A DNA stretch of 64,000 nt, taken from assembly GCA_016584495.1 (NCBI GenBank), contig WAID01000003.1:3720001-3784000 (forward strand). Direction: 5' to 3'. Below are positions 26,051 through 36,437 of this stretch, one piece after another. This DNA is from Celoporthe dispersa. Its lineage: Eukaryota; Ascomycota; Sordariomycetes; Diaporthales; Cryphonectriaceae. The translations under genes and the position numbers were made by a program. Each line of letters opens with the position of its first letter. Position 1 is the first letter of the stretch. Under the pieces are notes generated by a model. The model saw only the letters and a list, made by a program, of their open reading frames with translations. It was not told the origin of the DNA and ran no database searches.

Positions 26051-26086
26051 GACCCTGTCTGGACCCTGTCTGGACCCTGTCTGGAC
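26051..26086. repeat. 11-bp tandem repeat
   Basis: Three perfect copies of GACCCTGTCTG plus a partial fourth. Confidence 0.9.
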
Positions 26087-27799
26087 CCCCCTAGAGTTGG
26101 TAGGTAGCACATGGGACTACTCTGCACATAGAATAATGAGTACTGGCCTGCTGGTATTCTGTATCAGTGAGGGGAGGACGTTCTCTCTCCCCCTCGTCTC
26201 TCAAGACCGAGGCCAGGATATTGATCTGTTCTGTTCTGCTGCTTCTCCTTCTCCTGCTTCTCGAGTTGGTCAAGCCTCCCAATAGTATAGCATGTGGCTT
26301 TTGCTAGAGGTTGAGGGGGTGCGCTTTGGCGGGGGGTCCAAAGGCCGCCGCCGCCGCCACAAGACTTGACCTGGAGAGGGCTGGACCGCTGTGGAACTAC
26401 TTCACTGTCAAGCCTTCCCTTATCGATAGGAAACCCCTCCACCCCCGGGTGACTCTTGTGATCGACATGACTCGTCCCATATCTAGCCTCCTCTGCCTCC
26501 TTCCTTCCCTCCCTACGTAAGGTCCTCCTTCCCTACTGCAGGCACCTAGTCCCATCGCATACATCGTGGTTCAGAGAGACAGAGGAAAGAGAGAGAGAGA
26601 GAGACAGAGAGAGAGAGGAAGGGACAACCAGATGCAGCCAGGAGGTACCACACACAGCACAGTCTATTCAGCATCGCGGCCGCCGGGAGGAACAATACAG
26701 ATCGGTGCGTTTCATGTTACTCTCCATATCACAAGCAAGGTGCACTTCTCATATTTCAAGCCTGACCTCTCCGTGTGTTCTCTCGAGTGCGTGGCGTCTC
26801 ATTGTGGTGGTTCATAGCTATCATCCCTTGTGCTCGATAGCCTCGTCGTCCTCGTCTGTGTCTTGATCTGTCTTGTCAACAAACGCCGCAACCACCGCAT
26901 CCTCAAGTCCATGACACTGGTCCCATACACTGGCCTCATACACTGGCTGGCCCGATACGCTGGCCCCATCTGGAGTATCAATACCATCACCACACCGCCC
27001 CCAGAGCCATGACACTGTCTCCTCCACCTGGGCTGTCATCAGCACTGTCACCGCGACACCAGGTCATATCTCCCTCGCAAGACCACTGCGGTCACTCCCG
27101 GACTCTCCTCCTCCGCGCCTCATGTCCTGACTGACAGGCTGACCATGCAGCCCGGGCGGCAGGCTACCTACCGTAGGAGACCAAAGCCAAGTCATGTTCC
27201 CAAGCAGAAGACCATCGCCACACGGTTCGCCTCTCCAAATCCACCCCTGCCAAGACACCAGGCCTTTCAGTAACGACAACGTTCCTAGGCCGCACAACGG
27301 GCAGAGGGACTCCCCACCGATCTCGCCACCGCTGGGCTGGGATACATCAACAGCCCTTGCCAAAAGGGCCCGCAGTCCTGCCAGCTCTAGTCTCTAGAAG
27401 TCGCACTCCTGTCCTTGAAAATGTCATGGCTTTTGTCCGCGTCGCAATCACACATTTACGTTTGTCCCGCCTCCAGGGGTCCGAGTGGCGGAGGCCCAGG
27501 CTGGTTCCCGAGCTGGAGTGTCGCAAATAGAGATCTGTAAAAAGTGCAGTTAGCCGTCGAAAGACAGATCAGGACAGGAGAGGAGGAGGGGGAGGAGGGG
27601 AGAGTGCAAGTGAAATCAGGACGGGAGAAGTCATGGGACTTCGGGGACGACTGGGGGCCAGGAAAGGGTAGCTCACCTGATTTGCTCCAGAAGAAGAGGG
27701 AAGAAGAAAGGGAACCAGCCTGCCCCCCCAGAGACAGGAACCAGACAAGTGTGATTGCGGCGTGGACAAAAGACTCGACGCATTTCCGTAAGTGGAGAG

Positions 27800-27824
27800 G
27801 AGAGAGAGAGAGAGAGAGAGAGAG
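27800..27824. repeat. GA dinucleotide microsatellite
   Basis: About 12 AG/GA units in intergenic DNA. Confidence 0.9.
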
Positions 27825-28227
27825 GTCTCTGGTGGCTTCACTGAACGAGCCGTTCTTTTGGTGGACCGGAGATCCCACACCCTTCTGCTGCAGTGACGCC
27901 GGCAGGGCCTGGCCCTCTTTGCCCGGTGAGCCAAAGGAACGTAAATCGTTTCCTGAGAAACCTGGAATCTGGAAGGGTGAAGACGGGTTAGCTCTCCAGG
28001 GGCTCCGGACTTACTACCTGGGCACACACCCTTCTTGATCCTCTGGTAAACAGCCCGCGTACTGGTTGATGATCATCGCCAGACAGTGCTTGTGGCCGTC
28101 TCGGTTTGTCCGTTCGCGTCCGTGGTCCGTGGCCCTGCCCTGTGCTGCCTTCTTGGCACACACCAATCTTCCTGCACTCTCCTCCCCCCAACCATACAAT
28201 CTCCTCCACCACATCCTCCCACTCCTC

Positions 28228-28250
28228 TTTTTTTTTTTTTTTTTTTTTTT
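28228..28250. repeat. T23 homopolymer
   Basis: Uninterrupted run of 23 T, in intergenic DNA. Confidence 0.9.
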
Positions 28251-28613
28251 GGTTCGTCTCCCGCCCCCTGTCGATGACCGTGCCTCTTCTTGCAACAAGT
28301 CCGAGCATCTGATTATACCTGAACTCGTTCGCTCGTAAACTTTGTTGCCTAGATGAAGAAATGTTTCAGTCAGCATGGCGATCAGCCCTGATGAGGAGTT
28401 CCCGCATCTTATACATACATGAGGTTTCCAGCCCGAAAGTTTTGGGTCTTTGGCTTTGTCGACTTGTCTTGCGCACAAGCCGACTGCGACCCGGGCTGTG
28501 GTGAAGGGGTCATGAAGTCGGTCGTCGTTGGGTGTGGTTTTTTGGGGGGGTGGGGGGGGAGGGAGGGAGGGTTGGTAGGCTGGATGGGAGGCTCGTCCAA
28601 GACCTCTCTCTCT

Positions 28614-31600
28614 TCAGCCCTTTCTTGGTCCCCTCGGCTGGCGACCACGTTTCTCGATGCGTCCACCACCCGAGGGGCCGGGCCTGGAGGGTCTTGAGCC
28701 GAGCCCCTCATGCCTCCGCGGTCTGGTGCTGGCCCGCGAGGACCCTGCCGTCTCGTTGTCGGCATCATAGTCGGGGTCCTGCTGGTTGAGTTCGGCAGCG
28801 GTGAGCCTTCTTCGCTGGGGCCGTCGGCCCCGTTGGTTCATCCGCTGCCTGAGGAGGGCACGCCGCACCTCCTCTCCCATGGCCTGGTGACCTGCCCGGC
28901 CGAGCTGCCGGGCAGGCTGCTGCCAGGGTTCGGAGGGTTGGCCGCAGGAGCCTCCTCGCTCGAGTCGTAGTCGGGGAGGGGCACATTTTCGGCTGCCGGA
29001 CCCGCGTCCGGGCCAGCTGCTGCCGGGACATCCGGGGCCGGGGTCACCGAAGCCGGCGCGTCCAAGTCGAGTACCAGTTCCAGTCCGGCTATCAAGCCGT
29101 CGATGTCTGGATCTAGTTCAACCTGGTATGGTTGAACCTCTGGGTCTGGTTCGACTTGGGCGCCTTGTTGGGCGGCTTCGGCGCCTTGTTGGACCTCTGT
29201 GTCTGGTTCGGCTGCAGAGTCTGGCTCGGTCTCAGAGTCTAGCTCGCCCTCCGAGCCTGGCTCGACCTCCGTATGTGGGTCGACCTCTGCCTCCGGGTAG
29301 GTCTCCTCCGGCTCCAGGCTGACTTCTGCATCTGAGCTGTCATCTTCCAGATCCGAGTCGTCCTCAGGATCAGCGTCTTCCGAGCCCAAGTTGTTTGCTG
29401 GGGTCGTAGCATCGGCAGCGACAGTGCTCTGGGCTGAAAATTCCGCGATGAGCGTCTCTAGGTCATCGCCTGCTAGACCCGCAGCATCTTGGCTCGCAAC
29501 GTTGGGCTCGGGAGTCGTTTGACCTGACTGATCCTGGGGCCCTGGAGCGCCTGGAACTGGCGTGTCCAAGTCGGCTGCTGGAGTCGCAGCATCTTGGCCT
29601 GCGACATTGGACTCCGGAGTATCCTGACCCGTGGGCTCTTGGGCCGAGGGAGGGCCTTCCGTTGTGTTGTCCTCGGCCTCGGTCTCCGCTTGGGTGCTTG
29701 GATCATGAAGAACTCGCTTTACACCTTGACGCCTCAAAGCCTCTCTCTCAGAGTCTGACGCGTCGTCTTGGTTCCGCTCGTGGAGCATAGATCGCTTGGT
29801 ACCAGACGGCGGGGAGACGGAGTTCGGAACTGCAAAGGACCAGCTGCGCCGATGGCTCGATACGATCGATTGGTCTCGCTGGCAGCAGGTGATCCCTCTG
29901 GAGCATACGATGAGGGGGGCGGGCGGCGGGGCGGGCGGCGAAGCAGGCGGAGCGGTCGGCGGCGAGTCGGGAGCTGGATTAGAGGCGCTAGAAGTCGATA
30001 CATTAGTGATACGGTCACCGACAGCAAGGACAGGCGCAGCTTACTGTACCTCTGAGCTCGACGTGGCATTGGTACTGTTGGAGGGACCAGGCGCACCTGT
30101 CTGACCTTGGCCACCGAGAACAGGGTGGGAAGGCAGAGCAAAGACAGTGATCGGCTGGGCAGGAGTGACGCTGGCGAAAACAGAAGTGCTAGCCGTGCTT
30201 GCCTGTCGCGGTGCTGGCTGCTGTGCAGCTCCTTGGCCTTGGCCGCCGAGTACAGGACGAGAGGGCAGAGCAGAGATGTGGAACTGCGATCCAGGCGCAC
30301 TGGGAAAACCGGAAGAGCCGGATGCGCTCGTCTGTTGCGCAGCTCCCTGGCCTTGGCCGCCGAGCACAGGACGAGAGGGCAGAGCAGAGATGTTGAACCG
30401 AGACCCAGGCGCACTGGGAAAAGCAGAAGAGCCAGACGCGTTCGTCTGTTGCGGTGCTTGCGGCTGCTGTGCAGCTCCTTGGCCTTGGCCGCCGAGCACA
30501 GGACGAGAGGGCAGAGTAGAGATGTTGAACTGAGACCCAGGCGCACTGGGGAAAGCAGAAGAGCTGGACTCATTCGCCTGTCGCGGTGCTGGCTGCTGTG
30601 CAGCTCCTTGGCCTTGGCCACCGAGCACAGGACGAGAGGGCAGGGCAGAGATGTTGAACTGCGATCCAGGCCCACTGGGAAAACCGGAAGAGCCAGATGC
30701 GTTCGCGTTCGTCTGTTGCGCAGCTCCCTGGCCTTGGCCACCGAGCACAGGACGAGAGGGCAGTGCAGAAATATGGAACTGCGATCCAGGCGCACTGGGA
30801 AAAGCAGAAGAGCCGAACGCGTTTGGCTGTTGCGGCATTGGCGCTGGCTGTTGCGCAGCTCCCTGGACTTGACCGCCGAGTACAGGACGAGAGGGCAGAG
30901 CAGAAATGTGGAACTGCGATCCAGGAGCAGAGGGAAAACTGGAGGAACCGGACGGAGCCGTCTGGCGTAGAGCGGGCTCTCCTTGGCCACCGAGCACAGG
31001 ACAAGAGGGTAGGGCAGAGATATTGAACTGCGGGCCAGGCGCACTGGGAAAAGCAGAAGAGCCGAATACATTTGGCTGCTGCAGCATTGGCGCTGGCTGT
31101 TGCGCAGCTCCCTGGCCTTGACCGCCGAGCACAGGACGAGAGGGCAGGGCAGAGATGTTGAACTGCGATCCAGGCCCACTGGGAAAAGCAGAAGAGCCGA
31201 ACGCGTTTGGCTGTTGCGGCATTGGCGCTGGCTGTTGCGCAGCTGCCTGGCTTTGGCCACCGAGCACAGGGCGAGAGGGCAGGGCAGAGACGTTGAACTG
31301 AGACCCCGAAGCAGTAGAAAAAGCGGAGGAGCCGGACGGAGCCGCTGCCTGACCTTGGCTGCTCAGTACAGGCCGAGATGGGTAAGCGGAGACTGTGAAC
31401 TGTGGGGGCCTGGATGAAGCAGCAAAACTCGAGGAACCAGGCATGGCTGGCTGGCTTTGACCACCAAACACTGGTTGGGAAGGAAGAGCAGCGGTTGTCC
31501 ATGGAGAGGACCTCGGCGGGCTGGGACATCCAAATGACTGTGGCTGCTGCATGTCTGTCTGGTGCAGAGCTGACTGGCCTTGGTTGCCCAGGACAGGCCG

Positions 31601-32820
31601 CTGGGGAAGAGCAGAGGTTGCCCATAGGGAAGGCCTCGGCGGGCTGGGACAGCCAAAGGACCCTGGCTGCTGCGCATCTGTCTGGCGCAGAGCTGTCTGA
31701 TACTGAGCATCTAGGACAGGCTGCGAGGGAAGAGCAGAGACCGTAAACTGTGACGGCCTGGGGTCAGGAGCAGCGGCGAACGTCGAAGGACCGGGCTCAG
31801 CTGGCTGTACTTGATTCTGGAATCTTGGTGGGGGGGCGTCGAAATCATCAATCTCCATATCCTGGGGATAATGACTAGGCGACACGAAGCTCGGCGTAGC
31901 TACTTGGCTATCGAATCCAGACTGGGAGTCCATACCGGGCTCTGTGGTGTCCCAGTCCGTGTCCAGATCCATGTCCTCGGAATACTGAGATTCTTGCGTC
32001 TGGTCGCCCTCAGGGAAACCGTCAGGCTCTGCATCTTCCATGTCTTCATCCTCATTGTCCCAGTCGACGTCGGGAATCTCATTGTAATCCGGAACGTCCA
32101 TGGAATAGTGGGCCCAGGGGTCGTCTGGCTCTGCCGCAGTGGGAGTGGTCGGACCTGTCGTTGTCACGGGATCCTGTGCAGCTGCTTCGACAGGAAGGTC
32201 GATCGGCGCCTGACTGATGGCTGTCATGGCTGCATCAGAGGACCCTCCCTGGGCAGGAACTGGGGTATCGATCACCTGCGAGGTCAAACTCATACTGGGA
32301 GGTTCGACTGCTGACGCGGCTGGGATCTGTTGCTGCTGTTGCTGCTGCTGGTCGCTAGGATGAGGCTCCGAAGAGGCTTCGTACACGGGGTGACTATGAC
32401 CGGCCACCTGATCCTCGACTTGGACCGCCTGCTGCTCGTGCTGCTGCTGCTGCTGGTCGGAACGATACTCCATGAGAACCTCGGACAGGTATTGGGTAGG
32501 GCTGACCAATAGAGTCTCGCCTTGGACCTGCTGCTCCTGCTCATCGTCGGCATGGTACTCAAGAACCCCGGACATGTACTGGGCGGGGTTGGACAGGACG
32601 GCCTCGACTAGGAGCTGCTGCTGCTGATCGCTGGGTTGGGGCTCCGTAGAGGCTTCAGGCTCAGCCTGGGGAGCGCTGACCACGAGGGCGCCGTCGGCTG
32701 GGCTGTCGTTCTGAGCAGGAGGAGAGACACCAGCCTGGCCCACCACCGGACCAGCATCGGCTGGAGCGCGAGCAGTGACTGGCGTGGTGGGGAGGCAACC
32801 TCACGTTGGTTGGCAACCTG
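28614..32820 (-). CDS. Very long repeat-rich acidic protein segment, probable continuation of the ORF ending at 32821
   Basis: About 1380 codons without an ATG of their own near the 5' end. They start directly behind the TAG at 32821-32823 in the same frame (QVANQREVAS). One missing C (plus-strand G run 32789-32792) then leads into a frame of about 900 codons. Order of parts: a Gln-rich region with two SPTQYLSEVL-like units; an Asp/Glu-rich stretch; 14 degenerate repeats centred on ALPSRPVLGG (about 31760-30100); a 57-nt intron at 29988-30044 (GTAAGC donor, CTAAT branch, TTCTAG acceptor); a proline-rich stretch; a strongly acidic Glu/Asp region; and a basic C-terminus. A second missing base near 28879-28884 joins the last 88 codons. 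I recognise no enzyme domain. Repeats and disorder suggest a scaffold or surface role, which is inference. It could instead be a separate gene whose start I cannot see. Confidence 0.55.
30100..31760 (-). repeat. 14-copy protein-coding minisatellite (ALPSRPVLGG units)
   Basis: Fourteen copies of a core reading (V/I)SALPSRPVLGGQ, separated by Gln/Ala/Pro- and Ser/Phe/Gly-rich spacers of variable length. The unit is roughly 95-140 bp. Copies nearest the middle and 3' end are almost identical at DNA level and the 5' copies are divergent, the pattern expected of ongoing expansion and contraction. Confidence 0.9.
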
Positions 32821-34161
32821 CTAAGTTGCAGCAACCTCCGAGATGGCGCCACCCTGCCCGGCATTGTCGTCTCCTCCGTCGTCCTTGGGGTCATCGTCGT
32901 CCTGGTTGCTGCCAGGGTCAGCGAAGTGAACCTTCTTCGGACCGCGGGGACTGCTCTTGTCCTTGTCCGATCCGCTGCTGCCGTTGCCAGGGCCGCCCGA
33001 GAAGGGTCCCGGGGGTCCTGGGGGTCCGTCCGAGCCGTCCGAGCCCGAGCCTCCACCGCGCTGGAGAGGGCGCTTGCACCGAACACAGAGCGTCTCGGCC
33101 TCAAGGCGGGCGTTGTCTTGTCGGAGCTGGTGGACCGTTGTCTGCAGCCGGATCTGCACCTCTCTCTGTCGGCGGATGGTGGTATGAAGGCGCATCTTCT
33201 CTTCCACGGCGTCGCACTCGTCGTTGTCTGGCACGGTGGGCCTAGACAAGTCCTTGTGCACGGCAGCCTGCTTCTGAACAGCAAGCTGGAACTTGGAAGG
33301 AAGCTCGGCCTGGTCCATGTATAGGGACTTCCACTCATCGCGCTCGGAGGTGACCTTCTCGACTTGACGGGCAAGGTGGCGGATCTGAACCAGCAGGGAG
33401 GTATTGAAACGCCCGAGGGCGCGCAGCTTCAGGCTGGCCTTGGTGCTGAGGTACCTGCGCACCTTGACACGGGCCTCGAAAACCTGAACCACCTGCTGGA
33501 CAGACGCGGCCAATCCCTTGCTCATTTCCATAACCCGATCCCAGAGAGATGCCTTCTTTTGGAGCTGAGCGTTTTCCTTCTCCAGGCGGTCGACCTCGCT
33601 CTGGAGGTACGCACTCTTCGACTCGTACTGGGAAAGCAAATCAGGGCCCTTCTCCACGGCCTCGGCGGCGGCCTCCAGATCTTGGATCTTCTTGTTGGCG
33701 TCGCGGAGCTGCCCGGCCAGCCTGGTGATCTCAGGCGCGCCTGGTCCAAACAGGTCGGAGGGCTCCCGAGCCTCCTTCCAGAGCGTCGAGGCGGCCTCGT
33801 TGTTGTAGGCGGCAAGCTGTTTACGCAAGGAGTTGGCCATGTTCTGGGCCTTGACCTTCTCCTCGGTAAGACGCGCACGCTCACCTACACCACGGATCCG
33901 CTGCTTCTCTTTGTCGCGTAGGAACTTGGCTGCCTCGCGTTGGGCCAAGAAGATGGCGAATTGGCAGGCAACGGCGAAGACGAGAATGGGGGTCCAGTAC
34001 ACCACAGAGGCCGCGACGGAATCACCGTCGACCTGGGTGATGTGCTGGAAACCCCCACCAACCAAGGACCACAGGCAGCTGTAGAGGGCCAGAGAGAGCA
34101 GAGGAACCGCCTGCATCAGGACAGAGCGGGAGAAAAAGAGATGGAAAGCAGAAATCGCCAT
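32821..34161 (-). CDS. Membrane-anchored coiled-coil protein (446 codons to TAG)
   Basis: Unrecognised protein starting at ATG 34161. Two hydrophobic segments lie near the N-terminus (about residues 17-37 and 53-73, around VYWTPILVFAVACQFAIFL). A long charged helical region follows (about 75-345) with heptad-like Leu spacing (RLEKENAQLQKK, RHLARQVEKV, HQLRQDNARLEAE), so a coiled coil is likely. Then come a CxxC pair (CVRCKRPL) and a short collagen-like Gly-Pro-Pro stretch. The end is Gly/Ser- and Asp-rich. TAG at 32821-32823 closes the frame, yet the same frame continues into the long repeat ORF. A 73-bp tandem repeat lies 127 bp upstream of the start. The protein may tether a membrane to a large disordered domain if the two ORFs are one product. 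Function unknown. Confidence 0.7.
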   Translation of the reverse strand: MAISAFHLFFSRSVLMQAVPLLSLALYSCLWSLVGGGFQHITQVDGDSVAASVVYWTPILVFAVACQFAIFLAQREAAKFLRDKEKQRIRGVGERARLTEEKVKAQNMANSLRKQLAAYNNEAASTLWKEAREPSDLFGPGAPEITRLAGQLRDANKKIQDLEAAAEAVEKGPDLLSQYESKSAYLQSEVDRLEKENAQLQKKASLWDRVMEMSKGLAASVQQVVQVFEARVKVRRYLSTKASLKLRALGRFNTSLLVQIRHLARQVEKVTSERDEWKSLYMDQAELPSKFQLAVQKQAAVHKDLSRPTVPDNDECDAVEEKMRLHTTIRRQREVQIRLQTTVHQLRQDNARLEAETLCVRCKRPLQRGGGSGSDGSDGPPGPPGPFSGGPGNGSSGSDKDKSSPRGPKKVHFADPGSNQDDDDPKDDGGDDNAGQGGAISEVAAT

Positions 34162-36437
34162 CTTGACTTCGTCCTATCGGTGATTGACGATATGGGGCGA
34201 GGCGAAGTCGAACGGCTGGCGAATTTCAGTCGGGTTGTCGATGTCGTCAGGTGTGGCGGGCCTGACGAGTGAAGGAGATGGTTGCAGGAGGGGTTATTGC
34301 CTCTGCGAACCGCGAACCAACGGGGGTTATTGCCCGAAGGTTGCAAAGGGGGGGTGGCTAGAGGGGTTATTGCCTCTGCGCACGCGAACCAACGGTATTA
34401 TTGACCGAAGGTTAGGAGGGGGGAGATGCTAGAGGGGCCGCGATGGGCTATGGCCTCTGCAATAAAAGGGGGAGGGGGGGAAGGGGGTAATCGTCAGCGA
34501 GGTTGACGATGAGAGACGCGCTGAGAGCTGCGTGAATGTGAATGGGAGAGGGGGGGAAGGAAGCTTGTCGGTCGCGATGTTTGTCTGGCGGTGGCGGTAA
34601 GCTGAACGCCTCTTGTGACGTGACGAGCTGATGACGAGGGGAAAAGAAGAAGAGTAAAAACAACACTGGTTACGAGAAGTCTGTAGAAGAACGTGGACGA
34701 AAGCGGCAATGATGCCTTGATGAGTGCACGTTGGTGGATGGGAATTCTCGTTGCGTGTTGTTGTGGAAGGAAAGAAAGAAAAAGGAAGGAAAGTTGTGAG
34801 CGAGATCGACTGGGAGGTTGGGGTTTTGTAGACGAGCTGGCAGGCGCGTCTGGTTCTATGGAAGCTTCCAGTGAGTGAATGCGCGTGATATCAGGGTCAA
34901 CTCGGCGGGGCTTGATTTACAGTAAAGTGGCAGGCTTTGGCCAGCAGTCCCAGGCAGCAGCTATATCTTCAGATGAAAAAACAAAAGAAAATGGAAAAAT
35001 ACGGAACGCGTTGCCCCGCGTAATTTGATTTGCTCCTCCTACAGAATTGAAGCCTTTCACAGGCTCTTCCCGCATCACGATGTAGGAATTCAGAGACCCT
35101 TCAACCTGGTTCGACAGCGCGGCCGCATTATGAGCCCTCAGCACCACAGCAGGATATTGCCGCCCAACGACACCCTGATACTTGGAGGTGGTGAAGCCCG
35201 CATCCATTTACCTATCCCTGGGGCAGATCAACCTGTCCCGGAGCCTCGTTGCACCCGCCGCACCGTCTGGTATGCTCGGGGCAACTCTCCATGTTGCGAA
35301 GCTGGGCTCAGACCGAAAGCCACGGGACGACCTCGTCCAGACCAAAGACAGCTTCAACCTGAGAGCACTTGCATCTCACATATCAGCAGTTCTTCAAGCA
35401 CCCCTTCTCCCTCGAGACCGCCCTCGCCCCCTCAGGTTTCCAGTCCCAGACCAAGAGTGCGCGTGCAGCACCTCGACTCCCCGCCCAGACAAGCTGCTGG
35501 TTGACATATCCACTCCTCCTTCTGCTCGAGTTCATCCGTTACAGGGCAACAACTCAATTGAAGCAGAAAATTATAAACGTGCCCTTGAAATGTTCAGCAT
35601 GTCGCCAGGTCGGGAGGTGAAGTGAGGTTGAGGACTAGAGTCGTCACGTGCGCTCCGCTTACCTAATCCACCCCGCAACGCGTATAATCCCCCCGGGGCG
35701 GGACCCCTAACGCGACTACCCTCGAAGGCGTACCCGAAGTCGAGGACAAAAGACGAGCTTCTCATGAAAAATTCCCTCCTCGAGATCGAAGTGCAGCAGC
35801 ACTCTTGTCCTTGGGGATAGCCAGATGGCGACTGCTGTACCGAGGCGAGGCTTGGCTTGAGCGGCCCTGCCTCGCCCAGTTCTCCTCCCTCTTCCTCGGA
35901 CGCCAACTGCTGTACACAGGTAGTGAGTAGCCAGGCTCCTTGCATATTTGGATAGAATTCTTGGAAAAAGGAAAAAAGATCTCATCATCCAGTCAATTCT
36001 CCTTGTCAATGCTTCGTGCTAATCAAACCCAGAACGGCCGCTATCCCAATATGCCCATCCTCTCATACCGACCAAGTCCCAGCCCTCCAAAGAATGCCAA
36101 TGCTTTTTCAGCCATGTCGCCCATGTTTACATGTAATGTGGGTATGTAGCAGGAGTAGCAAGGATCTCCGAGAACCCTTCCCAAAGAAGAAGAAAAAGGA
36201 AAAAGACATCAAGGGGAAAATCGGGGCAAGACTCCGTGGTAGTATCGTCACTGTTCTGACGAGTTTGTGCTGCCACCGTCGTACTTCTTTCGTGTGTCCT
36301 CCGCCCTGCACAGTACTATCGTCCATAGGCCGTTCTTGCCAGACACTATCCAGTCCATCCTTCCGTAATTTATCCAATGTCGTTACTGTGCATTTGTCCC
36401 AACTTCGTGTCATAATCTCATGGTGTCGAGCCCCGCC
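34162..36437. other. Intergenic with promoter tandem repeat
   Basis: Upstream of the coiled-coil gene. It carries the 73-bp tandem repeat (34288-34463). Plus-strand frames at 35025-35625 overlap one another in different phases and show no motif, so I do not call a gene; a degraded gene is possible. The last part holds the 3' region of the arrestin gene. Confidence 0.5.
34288..34463. repeat. About 73-bp tandem repeat, 2.5 copies, in the promoter of the coiled-coil gene
   Basis: Units begin GAGGGG at 34288, 34361 and 34432. The first two share GGTTATTGCCTCTGCG, a CGCGAACCAACGG block and a TATTG(C/A)CCGAAGGTT block. The third is degenerate (only the CCTCTGC part is kept). Period is 73 then 71 bp. 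Confidence 0.85.

Larger units (their letters stand above)
25544..28613. other. Intergenic, 3.1 kb
   Basis: No supportable gene. Purine-rich leader DNA lies just upstream of the gene ending its leader at 25543 (25610-25710). Also present are an 11-nt tandem repeat (26051-26086), GA tracts near 26585-26620 and 27800-27824, and a 23-T run at 28228-28250. The nearest minus-strand gene ends at 28614. Confidence 0.55.

Noticed and set aside
27544..28038. 164-codon plus-strand ORF
   Set aside because: Built largely from a GA microsatellite and Glu/Arg repeats; not a credible gene.
30107..30970. 287-codon plus-strand frame with GLGRR/ARLLR repeats
   Set aside because: Antisense reading of the same minisatellite.
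29734..31260. 508-codon minus-strand frame rich in Leu/Ser/Arg repeats
   Set aside because: It is the repeat array read in the wrong frame, and the repeats make it periodic. The ALPSRPVLGG frame is longer and spliced sensibly.
35025..35625. Overlapping plus-strand ORFs that might be a small gene
   Set aside because: Three phases are equally open and none shows a domain or convincing splice sites.
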